A stretch of 64,000 nt of DNA from Brachypodius melanocephalos (GCA_013398615.1 VZSR01000028.1:9545885-9609884), one strand, 5' to 3'. Numbered from the stretch's first letter, positions 12,938-25,245 are shown. The notes: generated from the sequence alone by a model not told the origin. Made by a program: numbers and translations.

Positions 12938-12991
12938 ATATGAAGTGAGAACTTTTGGAAAACCATATGAAATGAGAACTTTTGGGAAACC
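12938..12991. repeat. 27-bp tandem duplication
   Basis: Two adjacent 27-bp copies (12938-12964 and 12965-12991) are seen directly. They share the core GAGAACTTTTGG and differ at two positions (AAGTGAG against AAATGAG; GGAAAACC against GGGAAACC). This is a simple local duplication with no coding role evident. Confidence 0.95.
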
Positions 12992-15098
12992 TCATCCTGG
13001 AGCTTCTATATTGTATCCTCCTTGTCTCAAATGAGAAAGAGGAGATCACAATGCTTAATAAGTAGGTAAACATCAATTCTTATCCCACTGAAGATATAAC
13101 TCCAGTGGAAGAAAACAGCAAGCTGTTCATTAGATGTTAGAGATATGGTAAGTTGCTTCCTGGAGAAAGCAATAAATTTGTTTTCTTGTATGTTGGCACA
13201 CTTTCCTCTTACCTTCTGCTCTCCTTCCCCAGATAGTTAAGAGTGTTTAAGAGCAATTTTTGCCATCAAGCATGTCACTACCCTTTGTTGGCAAGAGCTG
13301 ATAAGCCCTCTGCAGCATGGCTTATGGCTTATTTGTGCCAAGTTCAGAGCACCAAAACAACACTTGTGGGGTACCTGTATAAAGAGGGCATTATCTATAG
13401 CATCATTTAATTGTTCAAAGCAAAGAGAAAAGCAGTGGAAACAAAAATCAAGGGAAAAGATACACAGAGATAAGCTTATGTTTTCTATTCTGAACAATGG
13501 ATGAGAGATCTGATGTAACAATGACATCAGCATTTATTGTATCTCTGGCCCAAAAGCTGCCTGATAAATTCTACCTAATTTCAGACTTGGTTTAGAACAA
13601 AGTGGCAATCTCTTCTGAACGTCCTTTATATGCCCATTTTTATAGTAAAGCTATAGAGTGATTTTATTTTTTTATGATTTGCCTTTTAATGTCCTCCAGC
13701 ACTGTGCCTTTGCTCATCCATCAGCTCCAGTGTGGGCTGACAGCCTGGGTCTCTCAATATTGAAAAGCAGCCCCAGTGAGTGGCTGGAGAGGCTGTGGGG
13801 TAAACTGTCCCACCTGAGTGGCAGAGTGTGCACAGCTTTTCTCAGCAGGCCCCTAGCAGCTCTGATATATAGACTTTCCTTGGCAAAGCCCTTCAGGCCA
13901 CACCTCCAAAGATACAGCCTGGAGTGGGAATTTATGTGCCCTGTGGAATGTGCATGCCTTGAACTGAGTCCTGCCCTGAAGCTGCTAGACACTGTCCTCG
14001 TAAGGACGCAATAATATTGTCTAATAAAAAGAGCTGCAGTTTTATCTTGTCATTATTTCATTGCAAGTACTTGCAGCAAGTATTTTTAGACCATTTCCAT
14101 AGTTTGTTATAAAGTTTTGCTTTTAACTCTTTCAATGCATTTTCTTAAATTATTTTGACTTTCACATTTATATGACCTGCATATTTGGATTAATATTGTG
14201 ATTTCAGCCAGCAATTCTTAACTAAACCCTCTCGTCTTATTTTGAGCCTTGTGTCAATTCCCAGATTCAGGAGCCAAGTGACTCGGAGTGTTGCAGCATA
14301 AGTGATAAAATCCTAAACTCCCAGAAGCTTCCAGTTTGGCATCCAGCTGCTTTTTTCTGATTTTCTCTGAGAAACCCCACCAGGAGCCCCAGTCTGAGCA
14401 GAGACCACAAGGAGAGCTTCCCTGGGAGCAGAAGCACCAGCTCAGCATAGTGCTGACTTCCTCCAGGGAAAGGATAGTGATTTGGCTGCCTAACAGTGCC
14501 CCCAAGAGTGGGAAATCCAGGGACAAAAACTAGAACCACTGGAACAAACCAACGAATTATGGTCTTTCTAACCGCCAAGCCTGCAAGCTGGTTGTTGGCA
14601 TTGCTGTGTTAGACAGTTCCAAAAGGCTGCTGTCTAAAAAGTAAAATATGTTCTCCTTCCCCCTACTCCCACACAATCATCGAACACTTTCACAGGGGAT
14701 TCTTCAACACTGGGGAAAAAATAGAAAACAAAGATGAGCCCTCTCAAGGTCTCCTAATGTTCCAGGGACTGAGCTATATCCCAGGAGATGGAGCTGTCTG
14801 TCTTATATAGGAGTTGTAATGCCTGCTGGAAAAGCACATGTACCCAAGAACATGTTCATTATGATTCCATTAAGCTCTTCATTGATATGCTTAAAGATAC
14901 AGACAGAGTCAGGTTAACCATGATCCCTCTCCCTTTCTTCCCTCCATCCCACATTTCAACAGCCTTGTGGCCAGGTCTCTCAAGTGAAAACATATCTCTA
15001 GAAAACACTTTTCTTCCTCTCATTGTGCTGCTGGTTAATATTCATAGCAAATGGAGATGCAATTTGAAATCATTTAGGCTATCAGTTGTGGCTATTTT
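12992..15098. other. Unique non-coding sequence
   Basis: Nothing recognisable was found. A 118-codon plus-strand ORF (13658-14014) overlaps a 92-codon minus-strand ORF and has no known motif. The plus-strand ORF that starts at 14788 runs into the CR1 fragment at 15099 and is therefore not a gene. Confidence 0.5.
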
Positions 15099-15307
15099 AG
15101 ACCGGATATTAGGAAAAAAATCTTCACTGAAAGGATTATCAAGCCCTGGCAGTGTTGGTGTAACCACCTATGGAGGGATTTAAAAGCTGTGTTGATGTGG
15201 CACCTGGGGTCGTGCTTTAGTGGTGGACTTGATAACATTGGGGGAACGGTTGGACTTGATGGCCCTAGGGGTTTTTTGCAACCTAAATGATTCTATGTTT
15301 CTATGAT
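15099..15307 (+). mobile_element. CR1 LINE 3' end
   Basis: This is a 5'-truncated CR1 copy. It shows the block 'GGATATTAGGAAAAAAATC' near 15104, then 'TTTAGTGGTGGACTTGATAA' near 15216, 'GGTTGGACTTGATGGCCCTA' near 15248, and finishes with ATTCTATGTTTCTATGAT at 15290-15307. The 'TTTAGTGGTGGACTTG' block differs from the CR1 fragment at 11441-11849, so the two appear to belong to different CR1 subfamilies. It contains no intact ORF and is an inactive fossil. Confidence 0.9.
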
Positions 15308-17482
15308 AGTAAAATGGCATGTGGTTGAGAGCAGGAAATCTTCTGATTTTGTAACAGGGGTCTTTGGTCCCTAAGTTCAGGAAGATAAGGCCAACTCTCT
15401 AGGTACCTCTGTGTCTCGTGTTCATTTGTGGGTGGAATCACTGGTGTGGTATTTCTGATGGAAGTCTTTGGCTGTGTATAGGCAAGGAAGGGACAGGATG
15501 AGGCCTCAGGTTTGGGAAATGCAGTTTTGCTTCTGGCCGAAGCTTTGTGCGCTGTCTGAAGCAGTTGCTTACAAAATGACCAAGTCTCACCCAACTGAAA
15601 CCTCCCTCTGCCTTAGCAGCCGCCTTTCCCCCTGGAAATGATGGATGAAGTAATCTGTGTTGTGGTGCTGCTGGCTAGGCGGCTGTAAATCGCAGGCATC
15701 TGCTTCAGAAATATGAGATCCCACAGTGTCTCTTAAAGAACCGCTGCTGCCGTGATGCTGATGGAAGGTGCCCCTCGCAGGGGGTGAGCACTGAAGCGCA
15801 GCCCACGCTCAGACAGGCCCATGCATCACGGCGGGATGAGCACAGCACCCAGCAGCAGATGCTTCCCTTTGGGGGCTGCTGAGCCCAGGGAAATAGCTCT
15901 TCCCAACATGTTTTGTGGGAGCTTGGCATGTAACTGTACATGAGCTATTGCTGAAGCTGTTGCAGGAAACCAAGAGCCATTTAGAAAGAAAATGAGAATG
16001 AAACAAATCATAAAAGCAAAACCTTTCTGATTTAAAAGGATGCCTCTGTCCCTCAGCCCTGGCAACCCTGTGGATTGGGTCAGTAGCTGAAATGGTTGCC
16101 CATCTTTGAAGCAGGTTTGTAGCAGGTTAGATATTCACATCAGCAAAGTAACAGAAGTCACGATGCAAGAGCAGCAAACACACTGTTATCATCTTCAGCA
16201 GTGACTTAGTGGGACCTTGGCAACACCTGTCTGCCAAGGAATGGGCTGTGGCTCTGAGTCTGTGCCTCGTGCTGATCCTGGCTTTCTCTGGCAGTAAAAG
16301 GGATGTTTGCTACCTCCTGCTTGCTGTCACCTGAGTAATTGTTGGGAATACACTCTTCAGTTGCTGTGAAGGGCTTCAGTGCCTTTCACAGGCTTGGTGG
16401 TTTTGTGATTTTGTTTTGTTTCAGTGTTCTGGCTAAAGCAAAGTTTTGCAAACTCTTGTACTGGTACAGCTTGGGGGTACAGGGATGGGTGTGCCAGGTC
16501 CTCCACAGGCCTGATGCCAAGAAGGAATAAATTACTGATTTTTGCCCAAAGAGTGTGCACATAACCTGTCTCTCCCTGTAAGCCTGGGTCCTCAGAGTGC
16601 AGTGGCTGCAGGTTGCCTTGCATTAGCCCCCATGAGAATGCTTGCATTTGAAATAAGCTCCTCTTTCATAGTCTTCCATTTGAGTTGCTTAGTCATGGCT
16701 GTAACATATTATATCCTTCTGCTTGGTCTCCTGTGTGCTAAACACCATGCATTTCCCACCTGCTCAGAGATCACAGACTAGCTGGGGCCAAAACTCATAT
16801 TCCAGAGGGAAAGGCAGCAGAAATCCAAAAGCGCATTTACAAGGTGGGCCGTAATTGCACTTCTCTTGAGCTGATTGAACCGTGTCTGAGAGCTGCTCAT
16901 CTCAAATAGAGCCAGTTTTGGAGTAATGATTCTGATTTTGCTGGAAAAAGTGTTTAGGACTGACAGCTGTAGGACTGTCAGCTGTGTGATGGCAAGGGGA
17001 AAAATCCCCTCCCGGCATTTATTTCTCAAGAAAGTGCTGCAGGGCTCTTCAAAACGAAAAATAAAGTAGTAACTTTAGCAGAGTAACAACTCCAGTGTAG
17101 CTCACAGTCACCCCAAAATTGTTTGTAACCAACCTGCAGCTTAGGGAAGGCAGTAGGACCTGGACTAATGGGAAGAGGAGGTAACTTCATACTCCAGGGA
17201 TTGAGACCATCGTTTCTCTCTGCTCAGGACTTGAAGCTGAACCTCAGCTCTCCCCTTGGGAACGGCTCTGCTGGGAAGCAGAGCTCCTGGTGGAGGCTGA
17301 GCGAGGTTTGCTGCTGTCAGCTCTCCCCTGCCCCCTCCTGCCTGTCAGTCCCGTGTGGAAAAGCCAAGCAGCGTGGCAAATGCCGATTTTGCAAGACAGT
17401 CCAGCGGGGATTGAAGGAATCCAAGAGATTCCCTGTTTGCATGAGCAATGCAAGGGGAGCGTGGCACCAACCACACTGACCA
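15308..17482. other. Unique non-coding sequence with a small CpG-richer patch
   Basis: No gene was recognised. About 15530-15840 holds roughly a dozen CpG dinucleotides in 300 bp, clearly more than its surroundings, though it is short for a CpG island. A minus-strand ORF of 97 codons (15301-15594) overlaps the CR1 tail at one end. Near 16957-16986 two copies of a GGACTG-CAGCTGTG-like 14-15-mer lie side by side. Confidence 0.5.
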
Positions 17483-17502
17483 GCTGCTGCTGCTGCTGCT
17501 GC
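17483..17502. repeat. GCT (CTG/CAG) trinucleotide run, six units
   Basis: An uninterrupted run of six GCT units plus GC is seen directly. It is short and therefore probably stable. It lies in overlapping chance ORFs, where it reads as a small polyGln run on the minus strand and a polyCys run on the plus strand. Confidence 0.9.
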
Positions 17503-18617
17503 CTTGCTCCTGGCTGTCCTCCGCGCTCACTGCCTGCACCCTCCAACCCAGAGAGGCTGCCTGAGCACTGCTACAGGGAGAAGTGACAAAACTGCAATAT
17601 GAATGTGGCTCTTTGAAGCTCTGTGAATGACAGAGAACACCTGACACGCTGTGTTGGGGAACGCTGGCTTTTTCTTGCTGTACTCTTGACAGGGGCATTA
17701 AAATGTATTTATATAACAGCTGGGGATGGCTTGCCCTGAGGAGTGAACTTAATTCTTAGTCTGCCAGGCACTCCTTTGTGAGTGACAGTGATTTGTCCCC
17801 TGTGTGTTCATTCTCCTTTTTGCCCTCTTGCTTTCCCCTTGCATTTTATAGAGCTGTATTTGACAGTCTAATTTCATATAACTAACAACATTATGTAGTG
17901 AAATGAGCTCAAATGTCCATTTATGTCTCCAATGCTGAGCTATTTGATAAACATTCCTTTTGCCATCTCTCCTCTTGAGCCTCTGTCGTGGTTCAGTTTT
18001 CTGATCTACTCTTAAAACAAACATTTTGATGAGAGAAGTGCTCCCATGTCTATCTTCCACGTGACTAACCCAAGGAAGTGCTTTATACAGCCAAGAGAGG
18101 CCCTTTGGTGACAGGATGCCACAAGTAATTAAACAAAAAGCTAACCTGAAATTGGCTATTTTAATTCCTTCAGTAAAATTCTTGACAACACATTTCTGCA
18201 TTTCCCCTCATGTTGACACTGAAAGAAAATGAATGCAGGAATTCCAGCTCTGCCAGAATCAGGGAGTGTCGATGCTGACTTTGACAGGCATCAATCTTTG
18301 CTTCTCTTTTTTTGCCATTCCCTCTTGATCTTTGCCCAGCTGAGAGGAGTCTTTCATGTAGAGGGGACTTGGGTAGACATTTTACAGCCCCCTCTGTGCG
18401 GGCTGGTGGGTGCAGCCATGGAAATGTCAGCACAGGACATGTGACAAATGACACCTCCAGGCACCTAATTAGAGGGATTTCCTTAGTAACACTCACCTGG
18501 GGGTTTGTAGCTGAGGACATTTATTGCTGTGAGTGCACACAAGCTGCAATCACCCATGCAAGTGTCCAGTAGGTTTTGTCACTGCTCTCTAAAAATTTTT
18601 GCCACTGGTCTCCAAAA
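17503..18617. other. Unique non-coding sequence
   Basis: No gene or nameable repeat. A 150-codon minus-strand ORF (17749-18201) has no recognised domain and is taken to be chance. The string TGTCGTGGTTCAG near 17985 resembles an LTR start, but the similarity does not continue. Confidence 0.5.
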
Positions 18618-18672
18618 TATCTTGGGGCAATCTGTTCCACTGGTTAAATTTGTTGGGAGAATCTTTGGAGCA
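18618..18672 (-). mobile_element. Possible old CR1 fragment, reverse orientation
   Basis: The run CTTGGGGCAATCTGTTCCAC, followed by 'TTGTTGGGAGAATCTTTGG', resembles the reverse complement of a CR1 3' region ('...CCTGTTCCAGTG...', '...TTGGGAAGAATCTTTCC...'). Similarity is short and the flanks do not continue it clearly, so this may be a decayed insertion or a chance match. Confidence 0.35.
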
Positions 18673-21600
18673 GGCAGGTGCATTTCCTAGGTTTTGGTGG
18701 GAAAAGGGACAAGGAAGAGCTTATGTGCCATCAACAACTTTTTGATTCTACACTAGATCTTTGAAACCTTGTTATCCCCTTATTGTCCCCTTTGGACATC
18801 TCATTTGCATCCCCTGCTCCCACAAGGAAGAATCAGATGCAGGTCGCTTTTGAAGAGTCAAAGTTCCCAGACCTGTTTCAAAGCTAATGCTGTTTAATAC
18901 TTTTTTTTTTTTTTCCCCTTGAATATTTGCCTTTTCCATCATATTACACCTACAAATAATTTGGTTTAGTCAAATCTCCCATCAAATTCTTTTTTAGTCA
19001 GGTACAGCACACCCCTCTGATTGAAAACAGCACATTTTACAGTGGGACCCTGGCCCCTGGCCACATCTTTCCCATCCATGGGTCAGACTTGGTTTCTCAT
19101 GTTTGCATGGACTTTTGTGAAAAATAAATTCTCACTTCAGGGAAGGGTGGGGGGCAGGCACAGCTCAGAGCTGGCAGCTTCACATACCTCATCCATTCAA
19201 CAGTACCATGCAAATGAATGTGCTTATTACCTGCTTTGCAGAAGGTCACAGCACTTCCAAAATGGGAGAAAGCAATGTTTTCCTACTCATTACCTGTACT
19301 CCCATGTCCCATGTGGGAATGTGACAGGCAAGGCTGGTGGTGGAGCAGCAGATCTGGCCCTCTGCACATACACTTACATGGTTGTATCCCTAGATAACGT
19401 GTATGGATGAGGTGGGTCAGCCTAGGATTGCATCCAGGACATAGAAAAGCAAGTTAAGTGTGGAGGCAGCTCCCCGAGGCAGTGGGAACCACCCCAGCAG
19501 CAAAACTGTTCCCTCTCTGCCTTGGCCTTTGCTCTTCATTCACGTGGGTGGAGACACCTGCTCCTGCTGAATTATAACTTCAGGGTAAAAAGGAGAAGAC
19601 ATTCCCTCAGTTTATAGTGAGGAAGCAGAATGACTGAGACAATAAATGAGTATGGACAAAACAGTGGCTCAGTGACATATTTCAACTTAGCCTTTAGAGT
19701 ACTAGATCTGGCCTTTAGATCTTTCATCTTGTGTTTTGCCTTTTCTGTTCCTTACTATGTCATGAAAACAGAAACCAAGCCAGGAACTGTGATTTCCCTT
19801 CAGGATATAGGAGGAGGGAGAACATCACATGGGTATCAAGTGTGCATTCCTCTATCTCTCAGCTCATATGAAGTGCAAACTCAGTTCTGAAGAAGCCAGA
19901 AAAGTATTTAATATTTTATTTTTAATAAGAAATATGGCTGTGTGGAATAATTAAAAGGATGGCAAGTGCTAGACTGCACAGGAGTTGCTTTCTGATGTTT
20001 CCATTGACATCAGTTCTTCTGACGGGCCTCAAAACCACAGTTGATATGCCCTAAATTAGCAGAACTGAGCTTCAAAACTGAACAAAGCTGTAGATCTTTA
20101 TTTTTTTCCTCCATTTTAACATTCTCCACAAAGTTGGCTCAATGGGTTTTTTCCTCTCATATTTATTAATATACATTTTGAATGCTTAATTTAGAAACTA
20201 CCGCAGTCCTTGATCACCTTCCTGTTTACATTTTGATGTTGTACTCAGAGCAAAGGGACCCCTCGTGTACTTCTTCTCCCTCCTCCACTCTCCCAGCTTT
20301 GTCACTCTCCTTTGGGACCTCTTTTCAAAAGATCAAGAGGAGAGAAAAGGCTTCAGATGCCATAAATATTGCAGGAACCAGTGTTCATCAGAGAATGGCC
20401 TCCTTTAAGATCAATATGTCTTCCTGAGGGGGCATTCAGTCCTTCAAAGTAAACAAGCTGGGAACATTAATTCAAATGCTTTTATACTAAATACATATAC
20501 ATGAATTAGACCGTGTGGCTGTGATAAATAAGCCTTATATAAGTAAGGTTTAAAGCAAACCACACATTTAAAAAAAAAAAAAAAGGCAAACTCTGCAAAT
20601 TTGCAAGGAATGAACCGATGCCTGCTGCTGATCTTGTGATGACCGAGATAATTTTGTTAAAGGGCTAAAGGGAAGTTCTCTTCACCTTTGTGAATAGATT
20701 GATCTGGGCAATCAGAATCTTTTCCTGAGAGGAGGAGCACCATTATGCTGATGTGTAAGTCAAGATATATTGCAAAATGTGCTGAATCTACATTTTGCAG
20801 TCTGTCATTGCCTGGGTTTGGAAATGTGGTGTTTTCTTGGCAGGGATAGAGACAGAGACAGGGTTACCTCCATCTCAAGTAGGGAAGGTGAAAGCAGTGT
20901 GTCTTGATTTCTTTCTTTGTTAGAAGTTGAAAACTGGGTCAGACTGCTGTCAGGTGTTTTGAGTGGGTTTGTAACCTGCCATCCCCTGGGAAAGGGGCAA
21001 GTGGCAGAGGTGTCACTGCCCCACAGTGGGAGCAAGAGCCTGGCAAAGATGTAGCTTGTACTGGAGGTGGGAGATATCCACCTCATCTTTCATGCTTCTG
21101 ATACCAACTTCCCTCCTTCCAGTGCCACAGGGTACCAGGACAAATGAAATATACTGGAGTAGGGAACCATGAAAATTGAAGATAATTGGGATGGTCGTGA
21201 ATGAATTATTTTGGTCTGTTCATGTTCAGGATAGCCCCTTTCCCTCAGTGAAATCAGAATCTCCTACAACCCTGGAGGAGGTAAGTGTTCATAAGATCAT
21301 TTGAATCTCTAGGTTATTAGATCTGGACAATAGTTCCAGGGAAACCTTTCCCTTACAAAGTATAACAAGGCAGAGAAAATAGAAAAAAAAAAATTGGTGG
21401 GAATATGGGAGAGGTCAATCACAGAGAAAATGTTGCTAATTGTGAAACATTTGAAAAACGTATCAGAATAAGCAAGTGGAAGGAAGGGTAAGGAGAAAGA
21501 ATCTAAATGAGTAAGGGGATTAGCACAAAAATATCCTTGTGGTCATTTTTTCATGTCTGGCACAGCAGGACATTCAAAAGAATCTCTTCCTACTTTAGCC

Positions 21601-24600
21601 AACAGTCTGGCTGGTGGCTAAAGCCTGGAGCAAGGTGGGTGGTTGTGTCTTCTTTTACACTGCTGTGGTCTGGGCTTTTTTATACTTAGACAAATGGAGG
21701 ATTTCCTCTTAACCCACAAGGTCTCTAACTTAGCAGGATGGAAAAAATCAGAGTCTTTAGCGTGATTTTGCCAAACCTTGTGATTGTGCCAGTCATTGGA
21801 AAAGCAAAAACATGTCTTTGGGCCCTTGCAGACTTGGAGTGTTGCAGACACGATAGGGTACCAGCACCTTGATGTCAGTGAAAGTAGGTACCTTTTCATC
21901 CTTTAAAAGAGTTGAGGCTGTCTAAATAGTTGATCAATTAGCTTTTATTACTCTACTTAATTCCTTTTCTGCCGGGTGCTTATGTCCAGAGTCTCTGATC
22001 TGGGGTGGTGGTGAGTGAGAAGATTTAAATCACAGCACGGTGTGTTGAGGACTTTTTTCTGAGCATTTTCCTTCTGAATCACAGTCTTCATGTCACAGAG
22101 ACTTGTGAGGAGACCATCCCCAGGACTGTGTTCAGGGCAGGCAGTAGGAGAGAGCTGTGTGAGGTGAGAGGCAGAGCAGACAGCTGAAAGGTCTCAGCCG
22201 AGGGGCAGTCCTGCTATTAGCTGTGCTCTCGGCGTTGAAGGATGAAGCCCATCTTTTCATTGCAGAAGGACAGGGTTGTAAATAATGTTGGCAAATGACA
22301 TTGCCTGCTCACAGGTCCTGAGGCACCCCCTGTTAGCCACTGAGAGGGAGCTTCCATTCATCTTACTCTATGCCTTTAAACTAATGGGCTGAAATCTCCA
22401 AGCAGTTTCTTCTGATCTTTCCAGCTTGGGGCCATAATGGTCTGAAAGGAAGAGTAAGTGAGCGCAAAACTACCGGCCAGGAGGGTAAGTTTTCATGTGG
22501 GCAGCCTGGTCCTGACATTCAGTAGATACAATTTAAAGGAATGTTATACAAGATGGATGGAGAAACACACAGTAAACCCAGCAAGTCTGGTAAGGCTCCT
22601 GTGAGTTATTCTCTGACCTTAGGTAGCTCCACAATATTTATGTTCATTTTGTTCATGGCCTTCCATCTCACAGATTCATCTCTGCAGCTGTAATGGGGAT
22701 AATAAAGACTCCTGAGACATTTCTCAGGATGTCTGAAACAAAACGTACAAAATCCTCTCCATTACCCTCATACAACACTGTTAAAATTCGTCTGTTTGTT
22801 TAGGACTCTGCTCACTCTGTGCTCCTCTAACAAGTGTTTGATATTGTATTCCTCTGATGAGTGTGAAAACAGCCATGTGTGCAAAATACATGGAGCATCA
22901 TTTAAGACTAAAATCAGCATGAATGTATATATTTAATCAATATTTGTGGCATTGTAAATAACTGGGAGGTCATGTTTGACTAGAATTTGGACTTACAGGA
23001 TGGACACATTTCCCACATATACAGATGGGAGGTTATGTTCTGAATTTATATTATTCTCCTTCAAATGAACTTTGTCAGGAATCAGAATTAAACAAAAACA
23101 TCCAAAGCTGGAAGGGAGGTGCCTCCTGCACAACACATGGTGCAGGGTAAATGTGTGTATCTCCTTGAGCAGTGCAGCATAATTTGTCCTTTCATTACCT
23201 CTAGCTCTAGAGCCCGAGTCACTGTTTCACTCCAATGAAAAAAGTCTTGATGTCTGCAATTCTTCCACTTCTTCCCAAATCAAATTGGGATTCAAAGTCT
23301 CCTTGCAAAGACTGTCGTTGGCTTCAACTTTTTTTCAATCATACTTTAGTCTTTTTAAGAAGAGAGAAATGCAGTTACAACCTCTCCATCCCACTCTTCA
23401 CCTATTTTTTCTCTGGACGTCTGCAGGTTCTTTACTGGTGTGATTTTTTTCTTTCTAAATGTGGGATTCCCTGTGCTCCATACCATATGGACCATATGTC
23501 CATATGGTCAGTGTCAACACAGGAAGCCAACTCTCTGCCTGAGGAACGGACTAATGTAATAAACCCCACCTGTCTAGAAGTTGTGAAACAGGTTGGGATG
23601 GGCTGTGCTCAAGTGATTTAATTTGCTGCTAAAAATCTGTTCCTCAGGCTTATCAGAGCAGTGGGGTACTGGTGCCAGTCCAGCAGAGAGCACATCAGCT
23701 GGCTGGAGTGATGCAAAATGAGGTTTTGGTGTCCTGGGATCTTGACAGATGAAATATCTACCTGGGTTAGCTCTGTGCAATGCTTCCCTCAAAACAGTTT
23801 TGTCTTCTACAGTTTGGGATTTCCAAGCTCCAGGGAACTGGGCTTACCAAACCCTCCGAGGCAATGTGAGTCAGGCTGCTGCTCCACAGACCTGAGAAAT
23901 GAATTACAAAAAAGGCTTTCTGGAATTTCTCATTTTGTTGTAGTTCTGGTTTATTTAGTTTGTCTCCTGACACATCTAAAGGTGGGGAAGACACGAGGCA
24001 AGCAGTATGAAAGGGTAGCTCCAGAGAGGGCTGAGGTGGGTGAACAAACAGAAGCTGACACTAAAAAAGGTCAGCTGTTTAAATGGCCTGATTTAACCAA
24101 GGCACGTGTCAGGCTGCCTGCCCCCAGAGGAGATTCCTTGTGTGTGTTTATGAACTCTGGGAAAGGGGCCAACTTAGCCCTAATTATATTTTATTTAATC
24201 AGCTATTTAAATACTGAACTGTTTTCTTGGCTCTCCTCCCCATTGAGATCACATCTTTATACTCTTGACCTTTTTATTTTATGCAAGAGGCTCTCTCTTT
24301 GGTTTGGACTGAGGTAAGTCAGCTGCATGTAGCTTGTTCTTACATCATCTCTCTTCTTGGAAGACAGAAAGCCCAAGGTTATTTATTTCCCAGGTTTTCA
24401 ATATGAAGGAAATACAGAAGTTAATTTTTTCCATTTTCACTATGCAAACTCAAGAAGACCCTCTGGAATAAGGGGAAGTATATTTAATGATGTAACATAA
24501 GTAGATTTTTAGACAATACCAGGAACATTTTGTAGTTTTGCTTTGAGAAATGTTTGGAGAAAAACACAGCTCAGCTATCTTGGACAGATCTATTACTCCT

Positions 24601-24785
24601 CTCTTCCAAAGCTTCATTTTCTGTAAAGAAATGACAGGAGTGCAGGGGAATTAACTGTCTGAGACAAGTATGCTGTGTGTTTCAGAGCAGTGTTCACCAC
24701 AAATAATGAGTTCCCTTGAAATCCCATGGGATTTGGACATATATTGGTTGAAGAATAGAAGACTGAAATGATGCTCATGCCTTTC
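18673..24785. other. Unique non-coding sequence
   Basis: No gene was recognised over about 6 kb. It holds a 14-base T run at 18901-18914, a 15-base A run at 20570-20584, an inverted repeat with CATATG cores at 23482-23508, and the longest ORF of the window (199 codons, 23718-24317, plus strand). That ORF has two hydrophobic patches but no known family, good start context or splice structure, and is most likely chance. Confidence 0.5.
23482..23508. repeat. Inverted repeat of 10-nt arms with three CATATG cores
   Basis: ACCATATGGA (23482-23491) and TCCATATGGT (23499-23508) are perfect reverse complements separated by the 7-base spacer CCATATG. CCATATG therefore occurs three times at 9- and 8-bp spacing. 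The element could form a short hairpin or bind a dimeric factor. It is too short to be a microRNA precursor. Any function is inference. Confidence 0.85.
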
Positions 24786-25245
24786 TGTGTTGGTTTTGTG
24801 CAGCCTGGTTTTTGGTAGTGGGGGGGCCACAGATGTGGCTTCTGTGAGAAGCTGCTGGAAGCTTCCACCACATCTGGCAGAGCCAATCCCCAATGGCTCT
24901 GAAGATGGACACACTGCTGGCTAAAACTGGGCCAGTGAGAGAGGTTGGTAATGCCTCTGTGATAACATATTAAGAAGAAAATCAAAACAAAGGAGGCACA
25001 GTTTTTTCTTTCAGTCAGAGAAGAGGAGGAGGTGAAAACATATGAGGGAAACAACATGGAGACACCAAGGTCAGTGGAGAATGANNNNNNNNNNNNNNNN
25101 NNNNNNNNNNNNNNNNNNNNNNNNNNNNNNNNNNNNNNNNNNNNNNNNNNNNNNNNNNNNNNNNNNNNNNNNNNNNNNNNNNNNGGAGAGTGGATCCATG
25201 CTGGAGAAGTTCACATGGAAAGGGACTCCACAGTGTAACAGGGGA
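24786..25245 (+). mobile_element. ERVL-like LTR fragment interrupted by an assembly gap
   Basis: The segment starts with TGTGTTGGTTTTGTGCAGCC and continues with 'GCCTGGTTTTTGGTAGTG', 'GAGAAGCTGCTGGAAGCTTC', 'GCCTCTGTGATAACATATTA' and 'ACACCAAGGTCAGTG'. These match in order my memory of a common avian ERVL-like (class III) LTR. After the gap, 'GATCCATGCTGGAGAAGTTC' fits the repeated 'CTGGAG-AG-TTC' middle section of that LTR. Similarity fades near 25245, so the 3' end is missing or diverged. No internal viral gene lies next to it. A 147-codon minus-strand ORF across it (24614-25057) is an antisense shadow. Confidence 0.7.
25085..25184. other. Assembly gap, 100 N
   Basis: Exactly 100 N, a placeholder of unknown true length. 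It falls in the internally repetitive middle section expected of the surrounding LTR, which would explain an assembly break there. Confidence 0.98.

Noticed and set aside
15310..15594. Minus-strand frame with 'TTPVIPPTNEHETQRYLE' looking exon-like
   Set aside because: A pyrimidine-rich acceptor-like site is present, but no convincing donor was found, and the frame runs to the edge of a CR1 tail. Too weak to annotate.
17985..18000. TGTCGTGGTTCAG as an LTR start
   Set aside because: The match to avian LTR starts is about 12 bases and does not continue downstream.
17749..18201. 150-codon minus-strand ORF
   Set aside because: No domain, no splice-like edges and no start context. ORFs of this length are expected by chance in 64 kb of six-frame sequence.
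24614..25057. 147-codon minus-strand ORF
   Set aside because: It lies largely antisense to an LTR, and its peptide has no recognisable motif.
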